64,000 nucleotides of DNA from Sphingomonas hengshuiensis. Lineage in GTDB: Bacteria > Pseudomonadota > Alphaproteobacteria > Sphingomonadales > Sphingomonadaceae. Positions within the stretch are counted from its first letter, which is position 1. The number at the start of each line of letters is the position of its first letter. The stretch is taken from the NCBI RefSeq assembly GCF_000935025.1, contig NZ_CP010836.1:4030001-4094000 (forward strand). The letters run 5' to 3'. Below are positions 1-8,478 of the stretch, one piece after another. The position numbers and the translations under genes are program-made. The notes beneath the pieces were generated by a model that saw only the letters and a list, made by a program, of their open reading frames with translations, was not told the origin of the DNA and made no database searches.

Positions 1-525
1 GGTCTCGACCCCCGCGGGCAGCTTCAGGTCGATCGTCTTGCCGTCGCGCAGCGTGATCCGCTGCGGCGCCAGCTTGGCCGCGTCCTCGAACGCCACCGCC
101 AGCCGATAGGCGACATTGGCGCCCTTCGGCGCCGGACGCCGCCCGAACCCGCCAAAGCCGCCGCTGAACCCGCCGCCGCCGCGCCGCCCGGCGCCGCCGA
201 ACAGCCCTTCGAAAATATCGCTCATATCGGCATCGCCACCGCCGAAGCCGCTCGGCTGGAACCCGCCCTGCTGCCCGCCGCCATAGCCGAACGGGGCCGC
301 CGGATTGCCGTCGCCATCGATCTCGCCCCGGTCGAACCGCGCGCGCTTGTCGGCGTCGGTCAGCAGGTCATAGGCCTGGGTCACCTCGCTGAACCGCGCG
401 GTGGCCTTGGGATTGTCCTTGTTCTTGTCGGGGTGCAGTTCCTTGGCGAGCTTGCGATAGGCCTTCTTGATCTCGGCTTCGCTCGCGCCGCGCTCGACAC
501 CCAGGATTGTGTACGGATCGGCCAT
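1..525 (-). CDS. DnaJ-class co-chaperone without zinc finger (3' end outside window)
   Basis: Co-chaperone that would deliver substrates to DnaK in the cytoplasm. An N-terminal J domain (about residues 1-70) carries the HPD motif at residues 31-33. A glycine/phenylalanine-rich stretch with many GGG and GGF blocks (about 75-135) follows. The chain then enters a DnaJ C-terminal beta domain directly, with no CxxCxGxG zinc-binding repeats, so it is of the class B (CbpA-like) type rather than canonical DnaJ. Only 175 codons lie in the window; the gene runs off the left edge. The start at 525 is an ATG directly before the J domain, preceded by a short GGGGAAG purine tract. Confidence 0.88.
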   Translation of the reverse strand, partial: MADPYTILGVERGASEAEIKKAYRKLAKELHPDKNKDNPKATARFSEVTQAYDLLTDADKRARFDRGEIDGDGNPAAPFGYGGGQQGGFQPSGFGGGDADMSDIFEGLFGGAGRRGGGGFSGGFGGFGRRPAPKGANVAYRLAVAFEDAAKLAPQRITLRDGKTIDLKLPAGVET

Positions 526-687
526 TTCTTCCCCTATGCGTGCGCGCGGTATTTCGGCGCCGCAGCGCGCAAGCGCAAGTGGGGGACGCGCTTATGCAGG
601 ATCGCGACCAGCGAGCCCTGTGCCACGGCCTTCGCCGGGAGGGCTATAAGTTCTCAACCCATTGGACCGCCGCATAATTTGATTTTT

Positions 688-755
688 CACACAAAGCCAC
701 AAAGGCACGAAGAATAGCAGTTCTTCTTTGCTTCGTGCCTTCGTGGCTTTGTGTG
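688..755. repeat. Imperfect palindrome, 25-bp arms
   Basis: Arms at 688-712 and 731-755 match as inverted repeats at 24 of 25 positions and enclose an 18-base loop. The unit is built from CACAAAG and AAAGGCACGAAG words. It lies in the gene-free stretch 526-936 between the DnaJ-like start and the transglutaminase end, and is related to the second palindrome at 776-868. Confidence 0.85.
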
Positions 756-775
756 CATTAAATCTTCAAGAATAT

Positions 776-868
776 TTTTCGCGCAAAGACGCAAAGGCGC
801 GAAGAGGAAGAGCCAGGGCGCAGCCTGACCTCCTTCTCTTTGCGCCTTTGCGTCTTCGCGCGAGAAAA
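776..868. repeat. Second imperfect palindrome of the same family
   Basis: Arms at about 776-811 and 834-868 carry the core CGCAAAGACGCAAAGGCGC on one strand and its complement on the other, with small bulges. The core differs from that of the 688-755 element mainly by G-to-A changes, so the two are diverged copies of one repeat placed side by side. No ORF or other signal was recognised in 526-936. Confidence 0.8.
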
Positions 869-936
869 ACTTCTTTCTTCGACGCCAGCGACCACGGCGA
901 CGATCCGCACCCCGGCGTTCGCCTGAATCGCCGCTG

Positions 937-1824
937 CTACCCGCCTTCCACCAGCGGCTCGACATCCACCGACACATCCATCTCCTGCGCGCCCGAACCC
1001 AGCACGATGCCGTCGATCGGGGCGACATCGCCATAATCGCGGCCGATCGCGACGATGACATGGTCGTTCGCCATCCAGATGCCGTTGGTCGGATCGACGC
1101 CGACCCAGCCCAGATCGGGCCCGCCCCACACCAATACCCAGGCATGGGTGGCATCGGCCCCCACCAGCCGCGGCTGGCCCGGCGGCGGCAGCGTGCGCAG
1201 ATAGCCCGAGGCATAGGCCGCGGGCAGCCCCGCCGCGCGCAGCCCGGACAACATGATCTGCGCGAAATCCTGGCACACCCCGCCGCGCTTCAGAAAGGCC
1301 TCGTGCGGAGGCGTGTCGACCAAAGTCGCGGTGGTATCGAATGCGAACTCGCGCTGGATACGCGTCGCCAGCGCGAATGCCGCATCGAGCACGCCGCGCG
1401 CGGGGTCGAGATCCTCGGCGCACCATGCCGCGATCTGCGCGTCGAGCGGGATCAGCGGCGAGGGGAAGAGATAGCTGGCCGGGCTCACCGGCGACGAATC
1501 GCGGCTCTCGCGCGCCCATGCGGCGACCTGCGCCAGGGTCGGGTCGCTGGCCTGCGGGATCGGGATCGGGCGGTCCACCCGCACCAGTGCCTCGCTTTCG
1601 ATCGTCAGCGTCCGCGCCGGCGCCTCGACCACCAGCCGCATCACATTGGCCAGCCCCGCCTCCGCCCGCGCGGGATAGGTCCGCCCCTGCGGCTCGATCG
1701 TCAGCCGATACTCCTCGACGCTCTGCCCCGACCACAGGATCGGCCGCAGCCGCAGATTGTTGCGCGCGAAGGCGACCGGGCGCGCATATTCGAAGCGCGT
1801 CACATGACGGATGCGATACAGCAT
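937..1824 (-). CDS. Transglutaminase-like cysteine peptidase family protein
   Basis: A 295-residue protein with the bacterial transglutaminase N-terminal domain (about 1-85) and a transglutaminase core. The catalytic triad is visible: Cys184 in GGVCQDFAQ, His227 in ATHAW and Asp244 in VDPTNG. There is no signal peptide, so it is probably cytoplasmic. The start at 1824 shares its first base with the last base of the upstream ATP-grasp/alpha-E gene, so the two are translationally coupled. Families with this trio (ATP-grasp, alpha-E, transglutaminase) are widely conserved together and have been proposed to make or process a peptide or peptide tag. The actual substrate is unknown. The extended open frame upstream of 1824 is only the shadow of the neighbouring gene. 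Confidence 0.87.
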   Translation of the reverse strand: MLYRIRHVTRFEYARPVAFARNNLRLRPILWSGQSVEEYRLTIEPQGRTYPARAEAGLANVMRLVVEAPARTLTIESEALVRVDRPIPIPQASDPTLAQVAAWARESRDSSPVSPASYLFPSPLIPLDAQIAAWCAEDLDPARGVLDAAFALATRIQREFAFDTTATLVDTPPHEAFLKRGGVCQDFAQIMLSGLRAAGLPAAYASGYLRTLPPPGQPRLVGADATHAWVLVWGGPDLGWVGVDPTNGIWMANDHVIVAIGRDYGDVAPIDGIVLGSGAQEMDVSVDVEPLVEGG

Positions 1825-4352
1825 CAGGCGAGCACGAGCCCCGCGGCACGGAGCGGCTCGGCGCCCTGGAGGAAATAGCGCCGCGCGATCGATTCGGACA
1901 ATTCCGCCAGCCGCGTCTCGATCCCGCTCAGCAACGCATCGTCGATCCGCTTGGCGTTCGCGGTCACCAATATCGCCGCCAACTGGCGCGCCTGTTCCTG
2001 CTGGACCTCCGCCAGCCCGTCGTCGGACAGCACCGGCAGCTTGTTGAGATGCCCCGAAATCGCCGCGACCTGGAACGCCACGCTGCGCGGATTGCCCGGA
2101 TCGAGCATCACCAGGTCGATCACCGGGATACGCGCCAGCCCGGTCAGATAGCGCTGGCGATAGCTGATCTGGCTGTCGGCCAGGTCGAGCAGCGTCGACA
2201 GATCGTCGCTCGTCGCCTCGGGGCAACCGAACGCGCGGAGGAAGCGCACGCCCGCGCTCGCGCGCTCGATCCGCCGCCCGATATCGTGGAAGCGCCAGGC
2301 ATCGGTGCGCGCCATATGCTCGGCTGCGAGCCCCGCCAGCGCCGAATAGCGCCGCTGGAGCGACCCCGCCTTGTCGAGCAGCACGCCGCGTTGCGGGAAG
2401 GGCGCATCGAGCAGCCGGATCATGTCGGCGGACAGCCGGTCGCGCGAGACTTCGCCGATCAGCCGCGCCTGCCGGTTGATCGCGCGCACGCTATAGCTGG
2501 TCTCGTCCTCCAGCGCGGTGCGCACCAGCCAGGTCAGGTCGGCGCGCTTCAGCGCCTTGGGCTCGGGCGCCGATCCGCCCTGCACCACCATCCGCGCCAG
2601 CCGCGCGACGGTATCGCCCGACAGCGCGGCGCCGGTATCGGCGCTGATCGAATGGCCGAGCAGCACGCGCAGTACGCCGAGCAATGCCTCGCCCCGCTCC
2701 AGATAGCGGCCCAGCCAGAACAGATTGTCGGCGACCCGGCTCGGCAGCGTCCCGGGATTGCGCCGCAGCTGCGTCGAATCGCCCGAGGGCAGCAGCGATA
2801 CCGGCGCCACCGGCTCGGCGCCATGGACGCAGACATCGGCGGACCATACGCCATTGCCCATCACCGCGGCGCGCACATCGGGATGCTCGCCGATCCGCGC
2901 AAAGCCCCCGGGCAGCACCGTCCAGCGCCCATCGCCGCCGCGCGCCGCAAACACCCGCAGCGTGAACGGGCGCGACGCCAGCGCGTCGTCGGCGACCACG
3001 GGCATGGTCGACAGCCGCACGACTTCCTGCCCGACATAATCCTGCGGCCGCCGCTCCATATCGGCGAGCAACGCCGCGCGCTGCTCCGCGTCGAGCGTCG
3101 CGCCCAGCACCGGCTTGCCCTCGGGCAGTCCCAGCGGCGGCACACCGAATGCGGGGGCGATCAGCAGCGAATCGAGATTGGCGGCGACATGCGCGCGCTC
3201 GCGCTCCTGCCCGCACCACCAGGTCGCGATATTGGGCAAAGTCAGCGCCTCGCCGGTCAGCGCCTGCGCCAGTTGCGGCAGGAACGCGGCAAAGGCCGGC
3301 GCCTCCAGCGCACCTGCCCCCGGCGCATTGGCGATCACGACATTGCCCGCCGCCATCGCATCGACCAGCCCCGGCACGCCGATCGTCGAATGCGAATCGA
3401 GCGCGAGCGGGTCGAGCAGCCGCGGATCGAGCCGCCGCCACAGCGCATCGACGCGCTTGAGCCCCGCGATCGTGCGGACATAGAGCCGGTCGTCGAGCAC
3501 CGCGAGATCGGCGCCCTCGACCAGCAGGAAGCCCAGATAGCGCGCGAGATGCGCCTGTTCGGCATAGCTGGCGTTGAGCCGCCCCGGCGTGAGCAGCGCC
3601 ATGCGCGGCTCGGCCCGGCGGCACGATGCCGCCAGCCCCTCGCGAAACGCCGCGAAGAACGGCGCGTGCCGCTCGATATTGAGCCGCCCCTGCAACCCGT
3701 CGAGCGTCCGCGCCAGCGCCAGCCGGTTCTCCAGCGCATAGCCCGCACCCGCCGGCGCGCGCAGATCGTCGGCCAGCACCCGCCACTCGCCGCTCGGGCC
3801 GCGGCACAGATCGGCGGCGACGAACTGGAGGTGATAGCCCCCCGGCGGCACCAGATGCGTCAGCGGGCGCAGGAAGAACGGGCTGCCCGTCACCAGAGTC
3901 GCCGGGATATGGCCATCGGCGACCAGCCGCGATGGGCCATACAGGTCGCGGAGCACGGTCTCCATCAGCTCGGCGCGCTGCGCGATCCCCGCGGCGATCC
4001 CGTCCCACTCGTCCTTCTCGATCAGCAGCGGCACCGGCGACAGCGGCCAGGGCCGCTCCTCGCCTTCGCCCGCGATGCGGAAACCCGTGCCGATATCGTC
4101 GGCGTTGCGCTGGGCACGCTCGCGGATATGCTCGAGGCTGTCGCCCGCGACGCTGGCCAGTTCCTCGAACAACGCCGTCCAGGCGGGACCCGCGCCGGTA
4201 TCGCACAACACGTCGCCGCCGGGCGCATGGCTGCAATAGTCGGCTATCCAGCGGCCCGCGATCGTGCCTGGATCGAACAATCCCGTCGCTGCGCGGCTGG
4301 CCAAAATATTTCTCACCTCTTTCGCCGACGATGCGGCAATCGATGATGCCAT
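1824..4352 (-). CDS. Circularly permuted ATP-grasp / alpha-E domain fusion protein
   Basis: Large protein of about 830-840 residues. The N-terminal half (roughly residues 60-480) matches circularly permuted type 2 ATP-grasp proteins, with segments such as YGPSRLVADG, LVTGSPFFLRPL and VIANAPGAG. The C-terminal ~310 residues are an all-helical alpha-E domain beginning near SRVADNLFWLGRYLERGE. In many genomes these are two separate genes; here they are fused. It lies directly upstream of the transglutaminase and overlaps it by one base. The 5' end is uncertain: an ATG is at 4352, but a TTG at 4304 is preceded by a strong GAGGTGAG ribosome binding site seven bases away and may be the true start. 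The biochemical role is unproven; peptide ligation is the family hypothesis. Confidence 0.82.
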   Translation of the reverse strand: MASSIAASSAKEVRNILASRAATGLFDPGTIAGRWIADYCSHAPGGDVLCDTGAGPAWTALFEELASVAGDSLEHIRERAQRNADDIGTGFRIAGEGEERPWPLSPVPLLIEKDEWDGIAAGIAQRAELMETVLRDLYGPSRLVADGHIPATLVTGSPFFLRPLTHLVPPGGYHLQFVAADLCRGPSGEWRVLADDLRAPAGAGYALENRLALARTLDGLQGRLNIERHAPFFAAFREGLAASCRRAEPRMALLTPGRLNASYAEQAHLARYLGFLLVEGADLAVLDDRLYVRTIAGLKRVDALWRRLDPRLLDPLALDSHSTIGVPGLVDAMAAGNVVIANAPGAGALEAPAFAAFLPQLAQALTGEALTLPNIATWWCGQERERAHVAANLDSLLIAPAFGVPPLGLPEGKPVLGATLDAEQRAALLADMERRPQDYVGQEVVRLSTMPVVADDALASRPFTLRVFAARGGDGRWTVLPGGFARIGEHPDVRAAVMGNGVWSADVCVHGAEPVAPVSLLPSGDSTQLRRNPGTLPSRVADNLFWLGRYLERGEALLGVLRVLLGHSISADTGAALSGDTVARLARMVVQGGSAPEPKALKRADLTWLVRTALEDETSYSVRAINRQARLIGEVSRDRLSADMIRLLDAPFPQRGVLLDKAGSLQRRYSALAGLAAEHMARTDAWRFHDIGRRIERASAGVRFLRAFGCPEATSDDLSTLLDLADSQISYRQRYLTGLARIPVIDLVMLDPGNPRSVAFQVAAISGHLNKLPVLSDDGLAEVQQEQARQLAAILVTANAKRIDDALLSGIETRLAELSESIARRYFLQGAEPLRAAGLVLA

Positions 4353-4457
4353 GCAACCGGCGAAGCGCGGGTGGGAAGCATCAAATGCAGCTTCCATGGT
4401 GCGCTGGCCGAGCCACATCGTTGCGTTCGCGCGGACCCTGCCCGCTTCGCCGGGCAC

Positions 4458-6890
4458 CTATACGTCCGGCAGCGCCTGCGCCGCCTCGCCCCATCCCTGC
4501 AACGCCCGGCTTTGCGCGCGCTCGATCAGCGTCGCGGCGTCGCGGATCGAGTAGAGCTTGGCGCTGTCGATGGTGCGCAGCTCGGTCCAGGTGACGGGCG
4601 CCGCCACCGGCGCGCCTTCGCGGGCGCGGGCGACATAGGGGAGCACGGCGGTCGCGCCGCGCTGATTGCGCAGGTAATCGATGAAGATCTTCCCCGTCCG
4701 GCTGGCCTTTTTCAGGTTGGCGGTGAAGCGATCGGGCTCGGCCTGGGCCAGCGCGCGCGCGAAGCGTTCGGCGAAGCTGCGCACCTCGGGCCATTCGACA
4801 CGCGGGACCAAAGGCACCACGACATGCACGCCCTTGCCCCCCGACAGCAGCGGCCAGCTCGTCAGCCCCATGTCCGCGAGATGGTCCTTGAGGTCCGCCG
4901 CCGCCTTCTTCACCGCCTCGAAATCGAGCCCCTCATCGGGGTCGAGGTCGAACACCAGCCGATCGGGCTTCTCGATATCGGCGACCAGGCTGCCCCAGCC
5001 GTGAAACTCGATCGTCCCCATCTGGACGCACGCCAGCATCCCGTCGAGGCTGTCGATATAGAGATAGGGCTCGGTCGACCCGTCCTTCTCGCGCACATCG
5101 ACATGGTGGACGTCGTCGCCAAAGCTGCCGGCATCGTGCTTCTGGAAGAAACATTGCTTCGCCCGCCCCTGCGGGCAGCGGACCAGGCTGATCGGGCGAT
5201 TGCCCAGCCAGCGCAGCGCGATCGGCGCGACCGCGGCGTAATAATCGGCGAGCTGCCCCTTGGTCAGCCCCGCCTCGGGATAGATCACCCGGTCGCGGCT
5301 GCTGATCTTGATGTGCGACGTCGCGACGGGCTCGGGGAGCGGCACGGGGGTTTCGGCGACCACCTCCGCCGGCTTCTTGTCGCCGCGCAGCCCGAGGAAA
5401 CTCGCATGGCGCACGACCTTCTCGGCAGTGAATTCGGCAAAGGCGATCTCGGCGACCAGCTCGGGCTTCACCCAGTGCGCCCCCCGCGACTCGGCACGCG
5501 GCACGCTCAGCGGCGCCTTGTCGGTCGCAATCCCGTCCAGCGTCTCGCGCAGCGCGTGGAGCGTATCGGTGCTGAACCCGGTCCCGACCTTCCCCGCATA
5601 GACCAGCCCCTCGGGCCCGTTGACGCCGAGCAGCAGCGAGCGGAAGCCGCGCCCCTTCGCGGTGCTCGGCATCCAGCCGATAATCACGAATTCCTGGCGG
5701 CGGGTGCATTTGACCTTGAGCCAGCTCTTGGTCCGCGCGCCGCGATAGGGCGCGGCGGCGCGCTTCGACACAATCCCCTCATAGCCTTCGCGGCACATCG
5801 TCTCGAACAATTGCTCGCCCGCGCCGACGATATGCTCGGAAAACTGGATGCGCGCGTCCGCACCCGCCAGCAGCGCGCGGAGCCGCTCCTTGCGGGCGAG
5901 CTGCCCGAGCGCGGTGAGGTCCTCGCCCGCGTCCTGGAGCAGGTCGAACGCGAATAGCGTCAACCCCGCGCCTCCGTTCGAAATAGCGTCCTGGAGCGTC
6001 GAGAAATCGGGCCTGCCCTCCTTGAACGCGACAATCTCGCCATCGATCAGCGCGCCGGGGGGAAGGCCCGCCGCCGCCTCGGCGATGCCGGGAAATTTCT
6101 CGGTCCAGTCGAGGCCCGAGCGGGTGTAGACCTTCGCCGCCTTGCCCGTGGCGAGCAGCGCGCGATAGCCATCATACTTCACCTCGTGCAGCCAGTCGCT
6201 GCCGGTCGGAACGCTGTCCACCAGCGTCGCAAGCTGCACCGGCTGGAAGGGGGGCGGTTTGGCTCCCCTTCCGCTTGCGGGAGGGGTCGGGGGAGGGCCT
6301 GAGGTAGCCACGACCGCCGCGCCCTCGGCAATCTCCTGCATCGTCCGCCCGGTGGCGACGCTGGTCAGCCCGGTCTCGACCAGCGCGTCGGTCGCGCCCG
6401 CATAGCCGTCGTCGAGCTTGCGCAGCAGCCAGTTCTCGGCCTTTTCCTTGCCGCGCGGCTTCAGCCGGATCAGCAGCCACTCGCCCTTCATCCGGTGCCC
6501 GTCGAGCCGGAAGTGGAGATGCCCCTTGTCGAGGTCCTTCGCCGACTTGCCCTTGACCGGCTCCCACACGCCGTCATCCCACAGCATCACCGTGCCGCCG
6601 CCATATTGGCCCTTGGGGATCGTCCCCTCGAAATCGGCATAGGACAAAGGATGGTCCTCGGTCCGCACCGCGAGCCGTTTCTCGTCCGGATCGAGGCTCG
6701 GCCCGCGCGTCACCGCCCAGCTCTTGAGCACCCCGTCCACTTCGAGCCGGAAATCCCAGTGGAGCCGCGTCGCGTCATGCTTCTGCACGATGAAACGGTT
6801 GCCCCCAGTCGCGGCGACCAGCCCCTCAGGCTCCTCGGTCAGACCGAAATCGCGTTTGGCATTGTATCGGGCGAGGGGCGTGTCGGCCAT
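4458..6890 (-). CDS. ligD: Multifunctional DNA ligase D (phosphoesterase-ligase-polymerase)
   Basis: ATP-dependent end-joining enzyme of bacterial NHEJ, 810 residues. Domain order is read directly: 3'-phosphoesterase at about 25-155 (HDATRLHWDFRLE), nucleotidyltransferase/ligase core with the adenylated lysine Lys238 in KYDGYR, OB domain to about 500, and a C-terminal primase-polymerase from about 525 with the metal-binding FDLDPDEG near 648. It partners Ku, whose gene ends one base upstream, so the two form an operon. The linker between phosphoesterase and ligase (about residues 193-215) is proline-rich and encoded by a palindromic repeat, described separately. Length and domain order agree with the family. 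Confidence 0.96.
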   Translation of the reverse strand: MADTPLARYNAKRDFGLTEEPEGLVAATGGNRFIVQKHDATRLHWDFRLEVDGVLKSWAVTRGPSLDPDEKRLAVRTEDHPLSYADFEGTIPKGQYGGGTVMLWDDGVWEPVKGKSAKDLDKGHLHFRLDGHRMKGEWLLIRLKPRGKEKAENWLLRKLDDGYAGATDALVETGLTSVATGRTMQEIAEGAAVVATSGPPPTPPASGRGAKPPPFQPVQLATLVDSVPTGSDWLHEVKYDGYRALLATGKAAKVYTRSGLDWTEKFPGIAEAAAGLPPGALIDGEIVAFKEGRPDFSTLQDAISNGGAGLTLFAFDLLQDAGEDLTALGQLARKERLRALLAGADARIQFSEHIVGAGEQLFETMCREGYEGIVSKRAAAPYRGARTKSWLKVKCTRRQEFVIIGWMPSTAKGRGFRSLLLGVNGPEGLVYAGKVGTGFSTDTLHALRETLDGIATDKAPLSVPRAESRGAHWVKPELVAEIAFAEFTAEKVVRHASFLGLRGDKKPAEVVAETPVPLPEPVATSHIKISSRDRVIYPEAGLTKGQLADYYAAVAPIALRWLGNRPISLVRCPQGRAKQCFFQKHDAGSFGDDVHHVDVREKDGSTEPYLYIDSLDGMLACVQMGTIEFHGWGSLVADIEKPDRLVFDLDPDEGLDFEAVKKAAADLKDHLADMGLTSWPLLSGGKGVHVVVPLVPRVEWPEVRSFAERFARALAQAEPDRFTANLKKASRTGKIFIDYLRNQRGATAVLPYVARAREGAPVAAPVTWTELRTIDSAKLYSIRDAATLIERAQSRALQGWGEAAQALPDV
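6262..6304. repeat. Palindromic repeat embedded in the ligD reading frame
   Basis: The segment contains CCCCTTCCGCTTGCGGGAGGGG, a hairpin with a short loop, followed by a GGGGGAGGG tract. It resembles the CTCCCGC/GCGGGAG repeats found between genes in sphingomonads. Here it lies inside ligD, in frame, and encodes the proline-rich linker around residues 193-215. The resemblance to intergenic repeats is from general knowledge; copy number cannot be tested here. Confidence 0.6.
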
Positions 6891-6891
6891 G

Positions 6892-7803
6892 TCAGGCCCG
6901 CTTCCTCGCTGCCGGCGCCCTCTTGGCAGGCGCTTTCTCCGCCGGACCCGTCTTCGCCGGCGCCTTCTTGGCCGCCGCCTTGGGCTTCTCCTCCGCCGCC
7001 GCGCCCTTCGCCCCGGGCTTCTCCAGCGACTTCTTGAGCGCCGCCATCAGGTCCACCACGTTCGATCCGCGCGACGGTGCCCCCTCGGCCTCTTCCTCGA
7101 TGATCTTGGCGCCCTTCGCCTTTTTCTTGCGCTCGATCAGGTCCTTCAGCGCATCGACATAGCGATCGTGAAACCCGGCGGGGTCGAATTTCGACGCCTT
7201 CTTGCCGATCAGCGTCTCGGCCAAATCGAGCAGCTCGGGATCGGGCGCATCGTCGGGGATGTCGCGGAAATAGCCCTGCGCCTTCTGCACTTCGTCGGCA
7301 TAGCGCAGCGTCTCGAGGATCATGCCGCGCCCGCACGGCTTCAGGCTCACCACATATTCGCGCCCGCGCATCGCCAATTGCCCCAGCCCGACCTTGCGCG
7401 TCCGCCGCAGCGCCTCGCGCAGCACGATGAACGCCTCTTCGGCGAGGTCGTCGGCGGGGACCACGAAATAGGGCTTTTCGTAATAGAGCACGTCGATCTC
7501 GTCGGCATCGACGAACTGGGTCAGCTCGAGCGTCTTTTTCGACTCCAGCTTCACCGCATCGATCTCGTCCTGCTCGAGCAGGACATATTCGCCCTTCTCG
7601 AACTCATATCCCTTGACGATCTCGTCGACATCGACCGCCCCGATGCCCGGCGCGACTTTCTCATATTTGATCCGCTTGCCGCTCGGCTCGTGGATTTGGT
7701 GAAAGCTCACCTGCGCGCCCGATTTGGTCGCGGTATAAATTTCGACGGGGATCGAGACCAGCGCGAGCCGTATCTGTCCTTGCCAATAGGCGCGCGCGGC
7801 CAT
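6892..7803 (-). CDS. ku: Ku homodimer end-binding protein
   Basis: Bacterial Ku, the ring protein that binds double-strand ends and recruits LigD. The 303-residue chain has the Ku core from about 5 to 250 (start MAARAYWQGQIRLALVSIPV, typical of the family) and a Lys/Ala-rich, low-complexity tail (about 255-303) with repeated AKK/APAK words of the kind used for DNA threading and LigD contact. It is the first gene of the ku-ligD pair. The 96-base gap upstream is shared with the divergent pdxH and must hold both promoters; no clear -35/-10 pair stands out. Confidence 0.96.
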   Translation of the reverse strand: MAARAYWQGQIRLALVSIPVEIYTATKSGAQVSFHQIHEPSGKRIKYEKVAPGIGAVDVDEIVKGYEFEKGEYVLLEQDEIDAVKLESKKTLELTQFVDADEIDVLYYEKPYFVVPADDLAEEAFIVLREALRRTRKVGLGQLAMRGREYVVSLKPCGRGMILETLRYADEVQKAQGYFRDIPDDAPDPELLDLAETLIGKKASKFDPAGFHDRYVDALKDLIERKKKAKGAKIIEEEAEGAPSRGSNVVDLMAALKKSLEKPGAKGAAAEEKPKAAAKKAPAKTGPAEKAPAKRAPAARKRA

Positions 7804-7899
7804 CCGGAACTCTCCTCGTTGCGAAGCCGATTCAATTCACCAAACGCACGTCTGTTCCGCCTGTCGCCACGGGGGCGACGACTCTATAAGGCCTGCACC

Positions 7900-8478
7900 A
7901 TGTCCACCGATCCCTTTGCCCTGTTCGACGCCTGGTATGCCGAGGCGCGTACCACCGAGATCAACGATTCGAACGCGATGGCGCTGGCCACGGTCGACGC
8001 CGCCGGCCAGCCCTCGGTGCGGATGGTGCTGCTCAAGGGCCACGGCCCCGACGGCTTCGTCTTCTACACCAATCGGGAGGGGCGAAAGGCCGCCGATCTC
8101 GCCGCCATGCCCAAGGCCGCTCTGCTCTTCCACTGGAAGTCGGTCCGCCGCCAGATCCGCATCGAAGGCGCCGTGAGCCATGTCAGCGATGCCGAATCCG
8201 ACGCCTATTTCGCCAGCCGCAGCCGCGATTCGCAGCTTGGCGCCTGGGCATCGGACCAGTCGCGCCCGCTCCCCGATCGCGCGACGTTCGAAGCGCGGTA
8301 CGCGGAGATGCGCGCCCGCTTCGACGGTGGCCCCGTCCCGCGCCCGCCGCATTGGGGCGGCTATCGCGTCGCGCCCGAGCGCCTCGAATTCTGGCAGGAC
8401 CGCGAACATCGCCTCCACGAGCGCCGCGTCTTCACCCGCGCCGGCGACGGCTGGCGCGAAGGCCTGCTCTACCCTTGA
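7900..8478 (+). CDS. pdxH: Pyridoxamine/pyridoxine 5'-phosphate oxidase
   Basis: FMN-dependent oxidase of the vitamin B6 salvage and synthesis route, producing pyridoxal 5'-phosphate in the cytoplasm. The 192-residue protein shows the FMN/substrate segments VRMVLLKG (with FYTNREGRKA following), the SRDSQLGAWASDQS block and the C-terminal WGGYRV...EFWQDREHRLHER signature. The ATG at 7900 gives the expected N-terminus. The stop codon overlaps the TTG start of the efflux gene, so expression is probably coupled. Confidence 0.95.
   Translation: MSTDPFALFDAWYAEARTTEINDSNAMALATVDAAGQPSVRMVLLKGHGPDGFVFYTNREGRKAADLAAMPKAALLFHWKSVRRQIRIEGAVSHVSDAESDAYFASRSRDSQLGAWASDQSRPLPDRATFEARYAEMRARFDGGPVPRPPHWGGYRVAPERLEFWQDREHRLHERRVFTRAGDGWREGLLYP

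Noticed and set aside
1341-4346. A 1001-codon open frame on the plus strand
   Set aside because: It is antisense to the transglutaminase and ATP-grasp/alpha-E genes, is Arg/Pro/Ala-rich with no domain, and results from GC-rich third positions on the coding strand.
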